Below, one piece after another: positions 1 to 9,425 of a stretch of 64,000 nt of DNA. The DNA lies in assembly GCF_024169245.1 (NCBI RefSeq), contig NZ_JALJWP010000001.1:2977501-3041500 (forward strand), in the 5' to 3' direction. A program made the translations under genes and the position numbers. The notes beneath the pieces are model-generated. The model worked only from the letters and a program-made list of their open reading frames with translations, was not told the DNA's origin and ran no database searches. Source of the stretch: Pseudomonas koreensis. GTDB lineage: Bacteria > Pseudomonadota > Gammaproteobacteria > Pseudomonadales > Pseudomonadaceae. Numbering within the stretch: position 1 is the first letter of the stretch; the number at the start of each line of letters is the position of its first letter.

Positions 1-358
1 AGATGTCCGGCTCTTGCAGGTAGTCGAGTTCTTCGCGGGTGCGAATGAAAGTGGCGACAGGAAATTGCTTGCTGGCGAGCAATTCAAAGAACGTCTGAAA
101 AGGAATCAGCGCCGGCACCCGGGCAACCTGCCAGCCAGTGGTCTCGCCGAGGACTTTGTTGATCTCGGCCAGTTGCGGGATGCGGTCGTGGGGCAGACCG
201 AGTTTTTCGATACCGTCCAGATATTCCTGGCACGCGCGACCTTCAATCACCTTCAACTGGCGAGTGATCAGCGTGTTCCACACCGCATGTTCTTCGGCGG
301 GGTAGTCGATAAAACCTTGCGCATCGGGCTCGCGAGCCACGTATTGCGTCTGCTTCAT
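1..358 (-). CDS. phhA: Phenylalanine-4-hydroxylase, N-terminal part (runs off left edge)
   Basis: PhhA hydroxylates phenylalanine to tyrosine in the cytosol, using tetrahydropterin, iron and oxygen. Read on the minus strand, an open frame starts at the ATG at 358-356, preceded by an AGGAG ribosome site, and stays open to position 1 (about 119 codons). It begins MKQTQYVAREPDAQG and contains EEHAVWNTLI, RVPALIPFQTFFELL and ELDYLQEPDI. These are typical of the N-terminal part of bacterial aromatic amino acid hydroxylases; the iron-binding His/His/Glu lie beyond the window. The divergent neighbour phhR, its usual regulator, supports the call. The gene is cut only by the window edge; no frameshift is seen. 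Confidence 0.93.
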   Translation of the reverse strand, partial: MKQTQYVAREPDAQGFIDYPAEEHAVWNTLITRQLKVIEGRACQEYLDGIEKLGLPHDRIPQLAEINKVLGETTGWQVARVPALIPFQTFFELLASKQFPVATFIRTREELDYLQEPDI

Positions 359-478
359 GCTGCTCTCCTGCTAGGAAATTCGTTTTTGTTATGTCCAGCG
401 ATGGGTAAAGGAATACCCGAGAGTGGTGGGGCATGCAGCATGTTTAGCCGTGTGTGCGTAGGAAAATTCTGCTGGTTT

Positions 479-496
479 CGTAAAGTTATCGTTACG
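479..496. promoter_or_regulatory. Candidate PhhR/TyrR box in the phhA-phhR intergenic region
   Basis: The 18-bp near-palindrome CGTAAAGTTATCGTTACG fits the TyrR-family operator TGTAAA-N6-TTTACA in most conserved positions. It lies about 120 bp upstream of the phhA start, between the divergent genes. A PhhR dimer is the natural ligand. This is pattern matching only. Confidence 0.5.
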
Positions 497-616
497 CTTT
501 GTCGGTTAATGCGCATTTACGGCGATTGGCGGGTTTGAAAAGGGCGGTGGCTGTCACATAATCTTGACAACTATCTGCGTGCCTCGACGAAAAACAGTTC
601 GGCGCGCAACGCGATT

Positions 617-714
617 CCCCTGTGGGAGCGAGCTTGCTCGCGAAAGCGGTGGGCCTGACACATCAATGCAGGATGTGCCGCCGTCTTCGCGAGCAAGCTC
701 GCTCCCACAGGGGG
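617..714. repeat. REP pair, inverted (GCGAGC type)
   Basis: Two copies of a Pseudomonas REP face each other: CCTGTGGGAGCGAGCTTGCT at about 619 and its reverse complement ending at about 711. Each copy folds on itself around GAGC..GCTC. The pair sits 35 bp upstream of phhR. Apart from this pair and the PhhR box, I see nothing definite in the 390-bp region between phhA and phhR. Confidence 0.85.
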
Positions 715-748
715 GTGTCAATTTTCCAGTCTTGTCAGGCCTTTTCCT

Positions 749-2311
749 ATGCGCATCAAAGTCCACTGCCAGAACCGCATCGGCATCCTGCGCGACATTC
801 TCAATCTGCTGGTGGCGTACGGGATCAACGTCGCGCGCGGCGAGGTGGGTGGTGAGCATGGCAATGCGATCTATCTGCACTGTCCGAACCTGATCAACAT
901 CCAGTTCCAGGCGCTGCGGCCGAAGTTCGAGGCGATTGGCGGAGTATTCGGGGTCAAGCGCGTCGGGCTGATGCCCAGCGAGCGTCGGCACATGGAACTG
1001 AACGCGCTGCTCGGCGCGCTGGAATTTCCGGTGTTGTCGATCGACATGGGCGGCTCGATCGTGGCGGCCAACCGCGCGGCGGCGCAGTTGCTCGGGGTGC
1101 GCGTCGATGAAGTGCCGGGGATTCCGCTGTCGCGGTACGCCGAGGATTTCGACCTGCCGGAACTGGTGCGCGCCAACAAATCGCGAATCAACGGTATGCG
1201 GGTCAAGGTCAAGGGCGACATCTTTCTTGCCGACATCGCGCCGCTGCAATCGGAACACGACGACAGCGAGGCCATGGCCGGCGCAGTGCTGACTTTGCAC
1301 CGCGCTGATCGCGTCGGCGAGCGCATCTACAATGTGCGCAAGCAGGAATTGCGCGGCTTCGACAGCATTTTCCAGAGTTCGAAAGTGATGGCCGCCGTGG
1401 TCCGCGAAGCGCGACGCATGGCGCCGCTGGATGCGCCGCTATTAATAGAAGGCGAAACCGGCACCGGCAAGGAACTGCTCGCGCGCGCCTGCCACCTCGC
1501 GAGTCCGCGTGGGCAGTCACCATTGATGGCGCTCAACTGCGCCGGGTTGCCGGAATCGATGGCCGAGACCGAACTGTTCGGCTATGGCCCCGGCGCCTTC
1601 GAAGGCGCGCGCGCTGAAGGCAAGCTCGGTCTGCTGGAATTGACTGCTGGCGGCACGTTGTTTCTCGATGGTGTCGGCGAGATGAGCCCGCGCTTGCAGG
1701 TCAAATTGCTGCGCTTTCTTCAGGACGGCTGCTTCCGTCGTGTCGGCAGCGATGAAGAGGTGTATCTCGACGTACGGGTGATCTGCGCCACCCAGGTAGA
1801 CTTGTCCGAACTGTGCGCGCGCGGCGAGTTTCGTCAGGATCTCTATCACCGCTTGAACGTGCTGTCGCTGCACATTCCGCCGCTGCGCGAATGCCTCGAC
1901 GGTTTGACGCCGCTGGTTGAACACTTCCTCGATCAGGCCAGTCGGCAGATCGGCTGCCCGCTGCCGAAACTGGCCCCGGCGGCGATGGAGCGGCTCAGCC
2001 ATTACCACTGGCCGGGCAACGTGCGGCAACTGGAGAACGTGCTGTTCCAGGCGGTTTCGTTGTGTGACGGCGGCAAGGTCAAGGCAGAACATATTCGCCT
2101 GCCGGATTACGGCGTGCGTCAGCCGCTTGGCGATTTTTCCCTGGATGGAAATCTCGACGAGATCGTCGGGCGCTTCGAGAAAGCGGTGCTGGAGCGGTTG
2201 TATTCCGAACACCCGAGCAGCCGGCAACTGGGCAAGCGGCTCGGTGTTTCGCACACCACGATTGCCAACAAGCTGCGTGAGTATGAGGTTGGCAAAGACA
2301 GCGAAGCTTAA
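749..2311 (+). CDS. phhR: TyrR-family aromatic amino acid regulator PhhR
   Basis: This is an activator of phenylalanine and tyrosine catabolism that senses aromatic amino acids. The 520 residues show an ACT domain (about 1-70, RIKVHCQNRIGILRDIL), a PAS domain (about 80-180), an AAA+ module (about 205-430) and a C-terminal Fis-type HTH (RQLGKRLGVSHTTIANKLR). Walker A GETGTGKE is at 235-242. Two deviations stand out: the sigma-54 contact loop reads GAFEGA (282-287) instead of GAFTGA, and the Walker B pair is DG (307-308) instead of DE. The protein is therefore probably a sigma-70 regulator, as TyrR is, and not a sigma-54 activator. No strong ribosome site is visible before the ATG. It is divergent from phhA, its expected target. 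Confidence 0.93.
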   Translation: MRIKVHCQNRIGILRDILNLLVAYGINVARGEVGGEHGNAIYLHCPNLINIQFQALRPKFEAIGGVFGVKRVGLMPSERRHMELNALLGALEFPVLSIDMGGSIVAANRAAAQLLGVRVDEVPGIPLSRYAEDFDLPELVRANKSRINGMRVKVKGDIFLADIAPLQSEHDDSEAMAGAVLTLHRADRVGERIYNVRKQELRGFDSIFQSSKVMAAVVREARRMAPLDAPLLIEGETGTGKELLARACHLASPRGQSPLMALNCAGLPESMAETELFGYGPGAFEGARAEGKLGLLELTAGGTLFLDGVGEMSPRLQVKLLRFLQDGCFRRVGSDEEVYLDVRVICATQVDLSELCARGEFRQDLYHRLNVLSLHIPPLRECLDGLTPLVEHFLDQASRQIGCPLPKLAPAAMERLSHYHWPGNVRQLENVLFQAVSLCDGGKVKAEHIRLPDYGVRQPLGDFSLDGNLDEIVGRFEKAVLERLYSEHPSSRQLGKRLGVSHTTIANKLREYEVGKDSEA

Positions 2312-2392
2312 GATCAAAAGATCGCAGTCTTCGGCAGCTCCTACATTTGGAACGCGGTTCCCTGTAGCTGCGGAACGCTGCGATCTTTTGCT
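2311..2392. repeat. Inverted repeat (GATCGCAG type), likely phhR terminator
   Basis: Immediately after the phhR stop, AGATCAAAAGATCGCAGTCT is followed by GGCAGCTCCTACA and, after a short loop, by an imperfect complement ending in CTGCGATCTTTTG. Better-preserved copies of the same family occur at 48757-48846 and 59731-59801. The hairpin with a T-rich end could terminate phhR transcripts. Confidence 0.75.
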
Positions 2393-2508
2393 CTCTTGCC
2401 GCGAAGCGGCATGACACCGCCGGTTTTTCGTCTTCTGCACATTTCAGATTCCCCCCTCTGATTCCCTCAAGCCCCCTGTTTACCGGGCCTTCGTCCGCCA
2501 ATAAAAAG

Positions 2509-2526
2509 TTGGTCTGCAAATTGCTT
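2509..2526 (+). promoter_or_regulatory. Sigma-54-type promoter for the flgF operon
   Basis: TTGGTCTGCAAATTGCTT has GG at 2511-2512 and GC at 2523-2524, which is the GG-N10-GC spacing, with a good TTGC -12 element. It lies about 60 bp before flgF. FleQ or FleR would be the activator. Confidence 0.7.
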
Positions 2527-2581
2527 ATGGCTGAGCAGTACAGCGGTGGGCGGCAAACGTCCGGCATGCAGAGGAAACACA

Positions 2582-3322
2582 GTGGACAAGTACCTTTATG
2601 TGGCAATGACCGGCGCCAGCCAGAACGCGTTGGCGCAGCGGGCGCATGCCAACAACCTGGCGAACATCTCCACCAACGGCTTTCAGCGCGACCTCGAACA
2701 GGCGCGGTCGATGCCGGTGTTTGGTGACAGCTTTCCGGCGCGTGCGTTTGCCATGAGCGAGCGTCCCGCCACCGACTTCACCCCGGGCTCGCTGGTGCAG
2801 ACCGGTCGTGAACTCGACGTCGCGGTATCCGGCAACGGTTTCATCGCCGTGCAGAACCCTAATGGCGGCGAAAGCTACGTGCGCACCGGCAGCCTCAACA
2901 TCGACGCCCTCGGCGTACTGCGCGCCGGCAACGGCATGCCGGTGATCGGTAATGGCGGCCCGATCGCCGTGCCGCCCGAGCAGCAGGTCGAAGTCGGCGA
3001 AGACGGCACCATCAGCATCCGCGCCATGGGTGAAGGCCCGCGCGTGATGGCCGAAGTCGACCGCATCAAGCTGGTCAACCCGGACATCAAGAACATGAAC
3101 AAAGGTCTCGACGGTTCGATTTACACCAAGGACGGCCAGCCGGCGCAAGCCGACGCCAACGTCAAACTGGTCTCGGGTTTCCTTGAATCGAGCAACGTCA
3201 ATGCCGTGGAAGAAATGACTTCGGTGCTGGCCCTGGCCAAGCAGTTCGAGTTGCACGTCAAGATGATGAACACCGCCAAAGACGACGACCAGGCCATGGC
3301 TCGGGTCTTGCAGATCAGCTAA
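2582..3322 (+). CDS. flgF: Flagellar proximal rod protein FlgF
   Basis: FlgF is a structural subunit of the rod that crosses the periplasm, exported by the flagellar type III apparatus. The 246-residue protein starts at GTG 2582, seven bases after GAGGAAAC; a longer frame from 2546 adds residues atypical for the family. The N terminus MDKYLYVAMTGASQNALAQR and HANNLANISTNGFQRDL form the rod-family signature, and the C terminus (ESSNVNAVEEMTSVLALAKQFE) is the matching helix. It is the first gene of flgFGHIJKL. flgBCDE, which usually precede it in Pseudomonas, are not in the 2.5 kb to the left; phhR is there instead. Confidence 0.96.
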   Translation: MDKYLYVAMTGASQNALAQRAHANNLANISTNGFQRDLEQARSMPVFGDSFPARAFAMSERPATDFTPGSLVQTGRELDVAVSGNGFIAVQNPNGGESYVRTGSLNIDALGVLRAGNGMPVIGNGGPIAVPPEQQVEVGEDGTISIRAMGEGPRVMAEVDRIKLVNPDIKNMNKGLDGSIYTKDGQPAQADANVKLVSGFLESSNVNAVEEMTSVLALAKQFELHVKMMNTAKDDDQAMARVLQIS

Positions 3323-3367
3323 TTATCAGAACGTCGCGCCGTAAAACAGGCGCACGAGGAGAATCGA

Positions 3368-4153
3368 ATGCTTCCGGCTCTATGGGTTGCCAAAACCGGT
3401 CTGTCCGCCCAGGACACCAACCTGACCACCATTTCCAACAACCTGGCGAACGTCTCGACCACGGGTTTCAAACGTGACCGTGCCGAGTTCCAGGACCTGC
3501 TCTATCAGATCAAGCGTCAGCCAGGCGCCCAGTCGACCCAGGACAGCGAACTGCCGTCGGGTCTGCAAGTGGGTACCGGTGTGCGCATTGTCGGCACCCA
3601 GAAAAACTTTACCGCCGGCAGCCTGCAAACCACCGAGCAGCCGCTGGACATGGCCATCGACGGTCGCGGTTTCTTCCAGATCCTGCAACCGGACGGCACC
3701 ACGTCCTACACCCGTGACGGTACGTTCCACCTCGACTCCAATGGCCAGATCGTCAATGCCAGCGGTTTCGCTCTGGAACCGGCGATCATCATCCCGAACG
3801 ATGCGCAGACCTTCACTGTCGGCCGTGACGGCACCGTGTCGATCACCATCGCCGGCAACCCGGCCTCGCAAGTGATCGGCAACCTGCAGACCGCCGACTT
3901 CATCAACCCGGCCGGCCTGCAAGCCGTGGGCAACAACCTGTTCCTGGAAACCGCTGCTTCCGGCGCGCCGCAAATCGGCACTCCAGGTCTGAACGGTTTC
4001 GGTACCACGCTGCAGAACACCCTGGAAACTTCCAACGTCAGCACCGTTGAAGAGATGGTCAACATGATCACCACTCAACGCGCCTACGAGATGAACTCCA
4101 AGGTGATCTCCACCGCCGACCAGATGCTCTCGTTCGTAACGCAGAATCTGTAA
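3368..4153 (+). CDS. flgG: Flagellar distal rod protein FlgG
   Basis: FlgG builds the distal rod between the P and L rings. The protein has 261 residues, the normal length (about 260). It opens MLPALWVAKTGLSAQDTNLT and has NNLANVSTTGFKRDRAEF near residue 25. The C-terminal helix is ETSNVSTVEEMVNMITTQRA, followed by YEMNSKVISTADQML, as expected for rod and hook family proteins. A GAGGAG ribosome site precedes the ATG. It lies 45 bp after flgF in the same operon. Confidence 0.97.
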   Translation: MLPALWVAKTGLSAQDTNLTTISNNLANVSTTGFKRDRAEFQDLLYQIKRQPGAQSTQDSELPSGLQVGTGVRIVGTQKNFTAGSLQTTEQPLDMAIDGRGFFQILQPDGTTSYTRDGTFHLDSNGQIVNASGFALEPAIIIPNDAQTFTVGRDGTVSITIAGNPASQVIGNLQTADFINPAGLQAVGNNLFLETAASGAPQIGTPGLNGFGTTLQNTLETSNVSTVEEMVNMITTQRAYEMNSKVISTADQMLSFVTQNL

Positions 4154-4204
4154 TCCAGTCTATGGGGCGGCCTGAGGTCGCCAGCAACACCGTGAGGTAG
4201 GGTC

Positions 4205-4900
4205 ATGAAGCGCTTTGTATCTGTTCTGGCATTGGGTGGGGTCGTCTCGCTCGCGGGCTGCGTCGCTCCGGCGCCCAAGCCCAATGACCCTTACTACGCC
4301 CCGGTGTTGCCGCGCACACCGTTGCCGGCGGCTGCCAACAACGGTTCGATCTATCAGGCCGGCTTCGAGCAGAACCTGTACAGCGACCGCAAGGCGTTCC
4401 GGGTCGGTGACATCATCACCATCACCCTCAACGAGCGCACCCAGGCGAGCAAGAACGCCAACTCGCAGATGGACAAGAACAGCGACAACAAGATCGGTCT
4501 GACCTCGCTGTTCGGCTCCAGCCTGACCACCAACAACCCGATCGGTGGCAACGACCTGAGTCTCAACGCCGGCTACAGCGCCGACCGTTCGACCAAGGGC
4601 GACGCCAAGTCCGGGCAGAGCAACAGCCTGACCGGCTCGATCACCGTGACCGTGGCCGACGTGCTGCCCAACGGCATCATCGCCGTGCGTGGCGAGAAGT
4701 GGCTGACGCTCAACACCGGTGACGAACTGGTGCGCATCGCCGGCATGGTCCGCGCCGATGACATCGCGACCGACAACACCGTGTCGTCGACCCGCGTCGC
4801 CGATGCGCGCATCACCTACTCGGGTACCGGCGCGTTTGCCGATACGAGTCAGCCAGGCTGGTTCGACCGTTTCTTCCTCAGCCCGCTGTTCCCTTTCTAG
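4205..4900 (+). CDS. flgH: Flagellar L-ring lipoprotein FlgH
   Basis: FlgH forms the outer-membrane L ring, a bushing around the rod. The 231 residues begin with a lipoprotein signal peptide whose lipobox LAGC places the acylated Cys at residue 19. Family motifs include [37 protein letters not shown] and [20 protein letters not shown]. The C terminus [13 protein letters not shown] is typical. It is followed directly by flgI with no gap. Confidence 0.97.
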   Translation: MKRFVSVLALGGVVSLAGCVAPAPKPNDPYYAPVLPRTPLPAAANNGSIYQAGFEQNLYSDRKAFRVGDIITITLNERTQASKNANSQMDKNSDNKIGLTSLFGSSLTTNNPIGGNDLSLNAGYSADRSTKGDAKSGQSNSLTGSITVTVADVLPNGIIAVRGEKWLTLNTGDELVRIAGMVRADDIATDNTVSSTRVADARITYSGTGAFADTSQPGWFDRFFLSPLFPF

Positions 4901-6016
4901 GTGGCTACGTTGAATCTGAAAAGCCTTATGGTGGCCGCATTACTGATGTCTGCGGCCTTCACCGCACACGCCGAGCGGCTGAAAGACATCGCCAGCATTT
5001 CCGGCGTGCGCTCCAACCAATTGATCGGTTATGGCCTGGTGGTCGGGCTTAACGGCACGGGTGACCAGACGACGCAGACCCCGTTCACCCTGCAGACCTT
5101 CAACAACATGCTCTCGCAGTTCGGCATCAAGGTGCCGCCGGGATCGGGCAACGTGCAGTTGAAGAACGTCGCGGCGGTGTCGGTGAGTGCCGATCTGCCG
5201 GCATTTGCCAAACCGGGTCAGCAGGTCGACATCACCGTGTCCTCGATCGGTAACTCCAAGAGCCTGCGTGGCGGCACCTTGCTGCTGACGCCGCTCAAGG
5301 GTATCGACGGCAACGTCTATGCGATCGCTCAGGGCAACCTGGTGGTCGGCGGTTTCGATGCCGAAGGCCGTGACGGTTCGAAGATTACCGTCAACGTTCC
5401 GTCGGCCGGTCGCATCCCTGGCGGTGCGTCGGTGGAACGTGCGGTGCCGAGCGGTTTCAACCAGGGCAACAGCCTGACGCTGAACCTCAACCGCTCCGAC
5501 TTCACCACCGCCAAGCGCATCGTCGACAAGGTCAACGACATGCTCGGCCCTGGCGTTGCGCAAGCCATCGACGGCGGTTCGGTGCGCGTGACTGCGCCAC
5601 TGGATCCGAGCCAGCGCGTCGACTACCTGTCGATCCTGGAGAACCTCGAAATCGATCCGGGTCAGGCGGTGGCGAAGGTCATCATCAACTCGCGCACCGG
5701 CACCATCGTCATCGGCCAGAACGTGAAAGTGTCGCCAGCCGCCGTGACTCACGGCAGCCTGACCGTGACCATCACCGAAGACCCGATCGTCAGCCAGCCG
5801 GGCCCGCTGTCCAACGGCCAGACCGCCGTCGTACCGCGCTCGCGGGTGAATGCTGAGCAGGAAGCCAAGCCGATGTTCAAGTTCGGCCCGGGCACCACCC
5901 TCGACGAGATCGTCCGTGCGGTGAACCAGGTCGGCGCGGCACCGGGTGACCTGATGGCGATTCTCGAAGCTCTGAAGCAGGCCGGCGCATTGCAAGCCGA
6001 CCTGATCGTGATCTGA
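4901..6016 (+). CDS. flgI: Flagellar P-ring protein FlgI
   Basis: FlgI forms the periplasmic P ring around the rod. The 371 residues include a Sec signal peptide (about 1-24, cut after AHA before ERLKDI). [20 protein letters not shown] and GTGDQT follow, and the C terminus is [20 protein letters not shown]; all are diagnostic. The frame starts at a GTG that abuts the flgH stop. In-frame alternatives are the TTG at 4910 and the ATG at 4928, so the first few residues are uncertain. Production is probably coupled to flgH translation. Confidence 0.96.
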   Translation: MATLNLKSLMVAALLMSAAFTAHAERLKDIASISGVRSNQLIGYGLVVGLNGTGDQTTQTPFTLQTFNNMLSQFGIKVPPGSGNVQLKNVAAVSVSADLPAFAKPGQQVDITVSSIGNSKSLRGGTLLLTPLKGIDGNVYAIAQGNLVVGGFDAEGRDGSKITVNVPSAGRIPGGASVERAVPSGFNQGNSLTLNLNRSDFTTAKRIVDKVNDMLGPGVAQAIDGGSVRVTAPLDPSQRVDYLSILENLEIDPGQAVAKVIINSRTGTIVIGQNVKVSPAAVTHGSLTVTITEDPIVSQPGPLSNGQTAVVPRSRVNAEQEAKPMFKFGPGTTLDEIVRAVNQVGAAPGDLMAILEALKQAGALQADLIVI

Positions 6017-6027
6017 GGCCGGCCACC

Positions 6028-7341
6028 ATGGATATGCGCAAAAGCGGTCTGGTCAGCAGCAGCGATTCGGGTTCCTACTCCGACCTCAATCGTCTGAACC
6101 AGCTCAAGGTCGGCGACAAGAACAGCGACGAAAACATGCGCAAGGTTGCGCAGGAATTCGAGTCGCTGTTCCTCGGCGAAATGCTCAAGTCGATGCGTTC
6201 GGCCACCGAAGCCCTCGGCCAGGACAACCCGCTGAACACGCCGGCCGCCAAGCAATATCAGGAGATGTACGACCAGCAACTGGCGGTTTCCATGTCCCGC
6301 GAGGGCGGTGGTATCGGCCTGGCTGACGTGCTGATCCGGCAGATGTCGAAGAACAAACCGATGGCGCCGGGCGAGGCTGCGGCCGCGTCCGCCGCCAAGC
6401 AACAGGAAGCGCTGGCCAAGGCCGCCGCGGTGCCGACGCCGGTTGCCGCCGGCACCGTCGCCACCGGCCCGCTGTCGCGCGTCAACGGCGAGCGTCCGTT
6501 GTGGGCGTCGCGCTCGGTGCATGCGCCGAACACTGACATTTCCCATCGCAACGACATGGCGCTGATCAATCAGCGGCGTCTGGCGCTGCCGCCGAAACTG
6601 GCCGATCGCTTGCTCGCAGGCCTGGTGCCGTCGGCGCCGAGCGCTGCCACTGCGACCACCACGACGGCCGCGACCAACGCCTTGCCGCAACGTGCTGCGA
6701 CCACCGCCATCAGCGGTTCCGGCGCGTTGTACAACGGCGACTGGCTGGCCCGTGCCGAAGAGCAGAAAGCCGCCGGCGGGCAGATGCAGGTCTACGGGCG
6801 CGCCATGGCGCAGATTCCGCTGGCGCCGGCGAAGAAGGCCTTCAGTTCCGCCGACGAATTCGTCAACACCATGCTGCCGATGGCCAAGGAAGCCGCCGAC
6901 CGCATCGGCGTCGATCCGCGTTATCTGGTGGCGCAAGCGGCACTGGAAACCGGCTGGGGCAAATCGGTCATGCGCGCCCAGGACGGCAGCAGCAGCCACA
7001 ACCTGTTCGGCATCAAGGCGAGCAGCAACTGGAAGGGCGATTCGGCCCGCGCGATCACCAGCGAGTTCCGCAATGGTGCGATGGTCAAGGAGACGGCCGA
7101 GTTCCGTTCCTACGCCTCGTACAAGGACAGCTTCCACGATCTGGTGACGTTGCTGCAGAGCAACAATCGCTATCAAGAAGTGCTGAAGTCGGCCGATAAC
7201 CCAGAACAGTTTGTACGCGAGTTGCAGAAGGCCGGTTACGCCACCGACCCGAACTACGCGACGAAGATTTCGCAAATTGCCAAGCAGATGAACAGTTTTG
7301 AAAACTACGCTGCGGCGGGTGTCTCCACCACGCCTTTATAA
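6028..7341 (+). CDS. flgJ: Rod-assembly protein and peptidoglycan hydrolase FlgJ
   Basis: FlgJ opens the murein layer for the growing rod. Of its 437 residues, about 30-115 form the rod-capping domain (VAQEFESLFLGEMLKSMRSA, GGGIGLADVL). Then comes a long Ala/Pro/Thr-rich linker (about 115-265), and about 270-430 is a glucosaminidase-type muramidase. The likely catalytic acid is Glu307 in AALETGWGKS; HNLFGIKA and FRSYASYKDSFHDLV follow. The linker is long compared with enterobacterial FlgJ (about 310 residues), as is usual in Pseudomonas. It lies 11 bp after flgI. Confidence 0.95.
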   Translation: MDMRKSGLVSSSDSGSYSDLNRLNQLKVGDKNSDENMRKVAQEFESLFLGEMLKSMRSATEALGQDNPLNTPAAKQYQEMYDQQLAVSMSREGGGIGLADVLIRQMSKNKPMAPGEAAAASAAKQQEALAKAAAVPTPVAAGTVATGPLSRVNGERPLWASRSVHAPNTDISHRNDMALINQRRLALPPKLADRLLAGLVPSAPSAATATTTTAATNALPQRAATTAISGSGALYNGDWLARAEEQKAAGGQMQVYGRAMAQIPLAPAKKAFSSADEFVNTMLPMAKEAADRIGVDPRYLVAQAALETGWGKSVMRAQDGSSSHNLFGIKASSNWKGDSARAITSEFRNGAMVKETAEFRSYASYKDSFHDLVTLLQSNNRYQEVLKSADNPEQFVRELQKAGYATDPNYATKISQIAKQMNSFENYAAAGVSTTPL

Positions 7342-7366
7342 GGCACCAGGTAATAAGGTCTGAACC

Positions 7367-9412
7367 ATGAGTTTGCTCAATATCGGGATGTCGGGACTGT
7401 CGGCCAGCCAGTCCTCTCTGGCTACGACAGGCAACAACATTGCCAACGTCGACACCGCCGGTTATTCACGTCAGCAAACCGTGCAGGGCACCAAGTCCTC
7501 GCAGCAGTACGGCAACGTTTTCATCGGCACGGGCACGACCCTGGCCGACGTGCGTCGGGTGTACAACTCCTATCTGGAGTCGCAGCTGCACACCGCGACT
7601 TCGCTGGATAGCGAATCGGCCGCGTTCCTTAAGCAGGCGACGCCGCTGGATTCCATTCTGTCGGACACCAACACCGGCCTGACCGGGGTGCTGCAGAAAT
7701 TCTTCACTTCGATGCAGGGCGTATCGACGTCGGCCACCGATGACACTTCGCGTCAGTCGGTGCTGACCGGCGCACAGGCGCTGACCAGCCGGTTCAATAC
7801 CCTGGCCAAACAGCTCAACGATCAGAACACCACGATCAACGGCAGCCTCGGCGACATGACCGCCCAGGTGAACAAACTCGCCACGGCGATCGCCAATCTC
7901 AACCAGAAGATCGGCGAAATCTCCACCAGTGGCGGGGCGCCGAACGACCTGCTCGACAGCCGTAACGAAGCGGTGCGTCAGCTCTCCGAGCTGACCGGCG
8001 CCCAGGTCGTCGAGCGCGGCACCAGCTTCGACATTTATGTCGGCAGCGGTCAGCCTCTGGTCATCGGCAACACCACCAACAGCCTGAGCATGGTCGCGAG
8101 CAAGACCGACCCGTCGCGCATGGCGATCCAGATGGATCGCGGTTCGAGCACCATCGACATCACCTCCGTGATCAGCGGTGGCGAAATCGGTGGCCTGCTG
8201 ACCTATCGCAAGGAAGTCCTCGACCCGTCCCTCAACGAGCTCGGTCGCGTGGCCCTGGTGATTGCCGATCAGATCAACAGCCAGCAAGCCCAAGGCATCG
8301 ACAAGAACGGTGACTTCGGCGCGGCGATTTTCAACAACATCAACAGTGCCGCGCTGATCAGTCAGCGCAGCATTGCGAAGGACGGCAACAGCGCCGGCTC
8401 CGGCAACCTCGATGTGACCATCAAGGACACCGGCAAGCTGACCACCAGCGATTATCAGGTGACCTTCACCAGCGCCACCGACTACACCGTCAAACGTTCC
8501 GACGGCACCGATCTGGGCGCATTCAGCACCACGACCAATCCGCCGCCAGTGATCGATGGCTTCACCCTGGCGCTGAAGGGTGGCGCGCTGAGCGCAGGTG
8601 ACTCGTTCAAAGTCACGCCGACCCGCAACGCGGCGGCGAGCATTCAGACGGTGCTCAGCGATCCGAAGAAAATCGCGGCGGCAGGTCCCTTGACCGGCGT
8701 CGCCAGCGCCAACGGCCTGGGCAATTACACCCAGCCGACGCTCAGCGACAAGATCGACATCTACAACCCGACCGCCCAGGCTGACATGCAGGCGGCGTTG
8801 AAGAATTCAACGCCGGTCAAACTGGTATTCGGCGCAGCCAGCGGCGGCAGCCAGTCATACAATCTGGTGGATGCCAAGGGCGCGACCATCGGCACCGGCA
8901 CCATCGTGCCTGGCCAGTCGAACACGCTGAACCTGAAAGTCGGCATCGTCGATGCCAGCGGCAACCCGGTGATGGACACCACGGTCACGCCGAACGTGCA
9001 GAAGACCTTCACCGTACAGACCACCGTGGGCGGCACGCCGAAATCCGGCGAGACGTTCACCATGAACCTGACCGGCGCGGCGTCTTCGGACAACCGCAAC
9101 GCCCAGGCACTGGTTGCCCTGCAAACCAAACAGACCGTGGACACCGGTTCGGCGAGCAAGGGCATCAGCCTGACCGACGCCTACAACACCCTGGTGACCA
9201 ACGTCGGTACCAAGACCGCTCAAGGCAAGTCCGACAGCGCCGCAACCACGGCGATTCTGGAGAACGCCAAGGGTGCCCGCGATTCGTTGTCCGGGGTCAA
9301 CCTGGATGAAGAAACCGGCAACCTGGTCAAGTACCAGCAGTACTACACAGCGTCTTCGCAGATCATCAAAGCTGCGCAGGAAACTTTTGCTACGCTGATC
9401 AACAGCCTTTAA
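7367..9412 (+). CDS. flgK: Hook-filament junction protein FlgK (HAP1)
   Basis: FlgK is the first of the two junction proteins that join hook and filament. The 681 residues carry the conserved ends: MSLLNIGMSGLSASQSSLAT then GNNIANVDTAGYSRQ at the N terminus, and NLDEETGNLVKYQQYYTASSQ with AQETFATLINSL at the C terminus. The middle (about 300-580) is Thr/Ser/Gly-rich and variable. The length is close to that of other pseudomonads. It is preceded by flgJ (25-bp gap) and followed by flgL. Confidence 0.96.
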   Translation: MSLLNIGMSGLSASQSSLATTGNNIANVDTAGYSRQQTVQGTKSSQQYGNVFIGTGTTLADVRRVYNSYLESQLHTATSLDSESAAFLKQATPLDSILSDTNTGLTGVLQKFFTSMQGVSTSATDDTSRQSVLTGAQALTSRFNTLAKQLNDQNTTINGSLGDMTAQVNKLATAIANLNQKIGEISTSGGAPNDLLDSRNEAVRQLSELTGAQVVERGTSFDIYVGSGQPLVIGNTTNSLSMVASKTDPSRMAIQMDRGSSTIDITSVISGGEIGGLLTYRKEVLDPSLNELGRVALVIADQINSQQAQGIDKNGDFGAAIFNNINSAALISQRSIAKDGNSAGSGNLDVTIKDTGKLTTSDYQVTFTSATDYTVKRSDGTDLGAFSTTTNPPPVIDGFTLALKGGALSAGDSFKVTPTRNAAASIQTVLSDPKKIAAAGPLTGVASANGLGNYTQPTLSDKIDIYNPTAQADMQAALKNSTPVKLVFGAASGGSQSYNLVDAKGATIGTGTIVPGQSNTLNLKVGIVDASGNPVMDTTVTPNVQKTFTVQTTVGGTPKSGETFTMNLTGAASSDNRNAQALVALQTKQTVDTGSASKGISLTDAYNTLVTNVGTKTAQGKSDSAATTAILENAKGARDSLSGVNLDEETGNLVKYQQYYTASSQIIKAAQETFATLINSL

Positions 9413-9425
9413 GGAGTCGTAATTC

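Noticed and set aside
5749..7275. 508-codon minus-strand frame opposite flgI-flgJ
   Set aside because: It overlaps conserved flagellar genes fully and has an Arg/Gly/Ala-rich composition without motifs.
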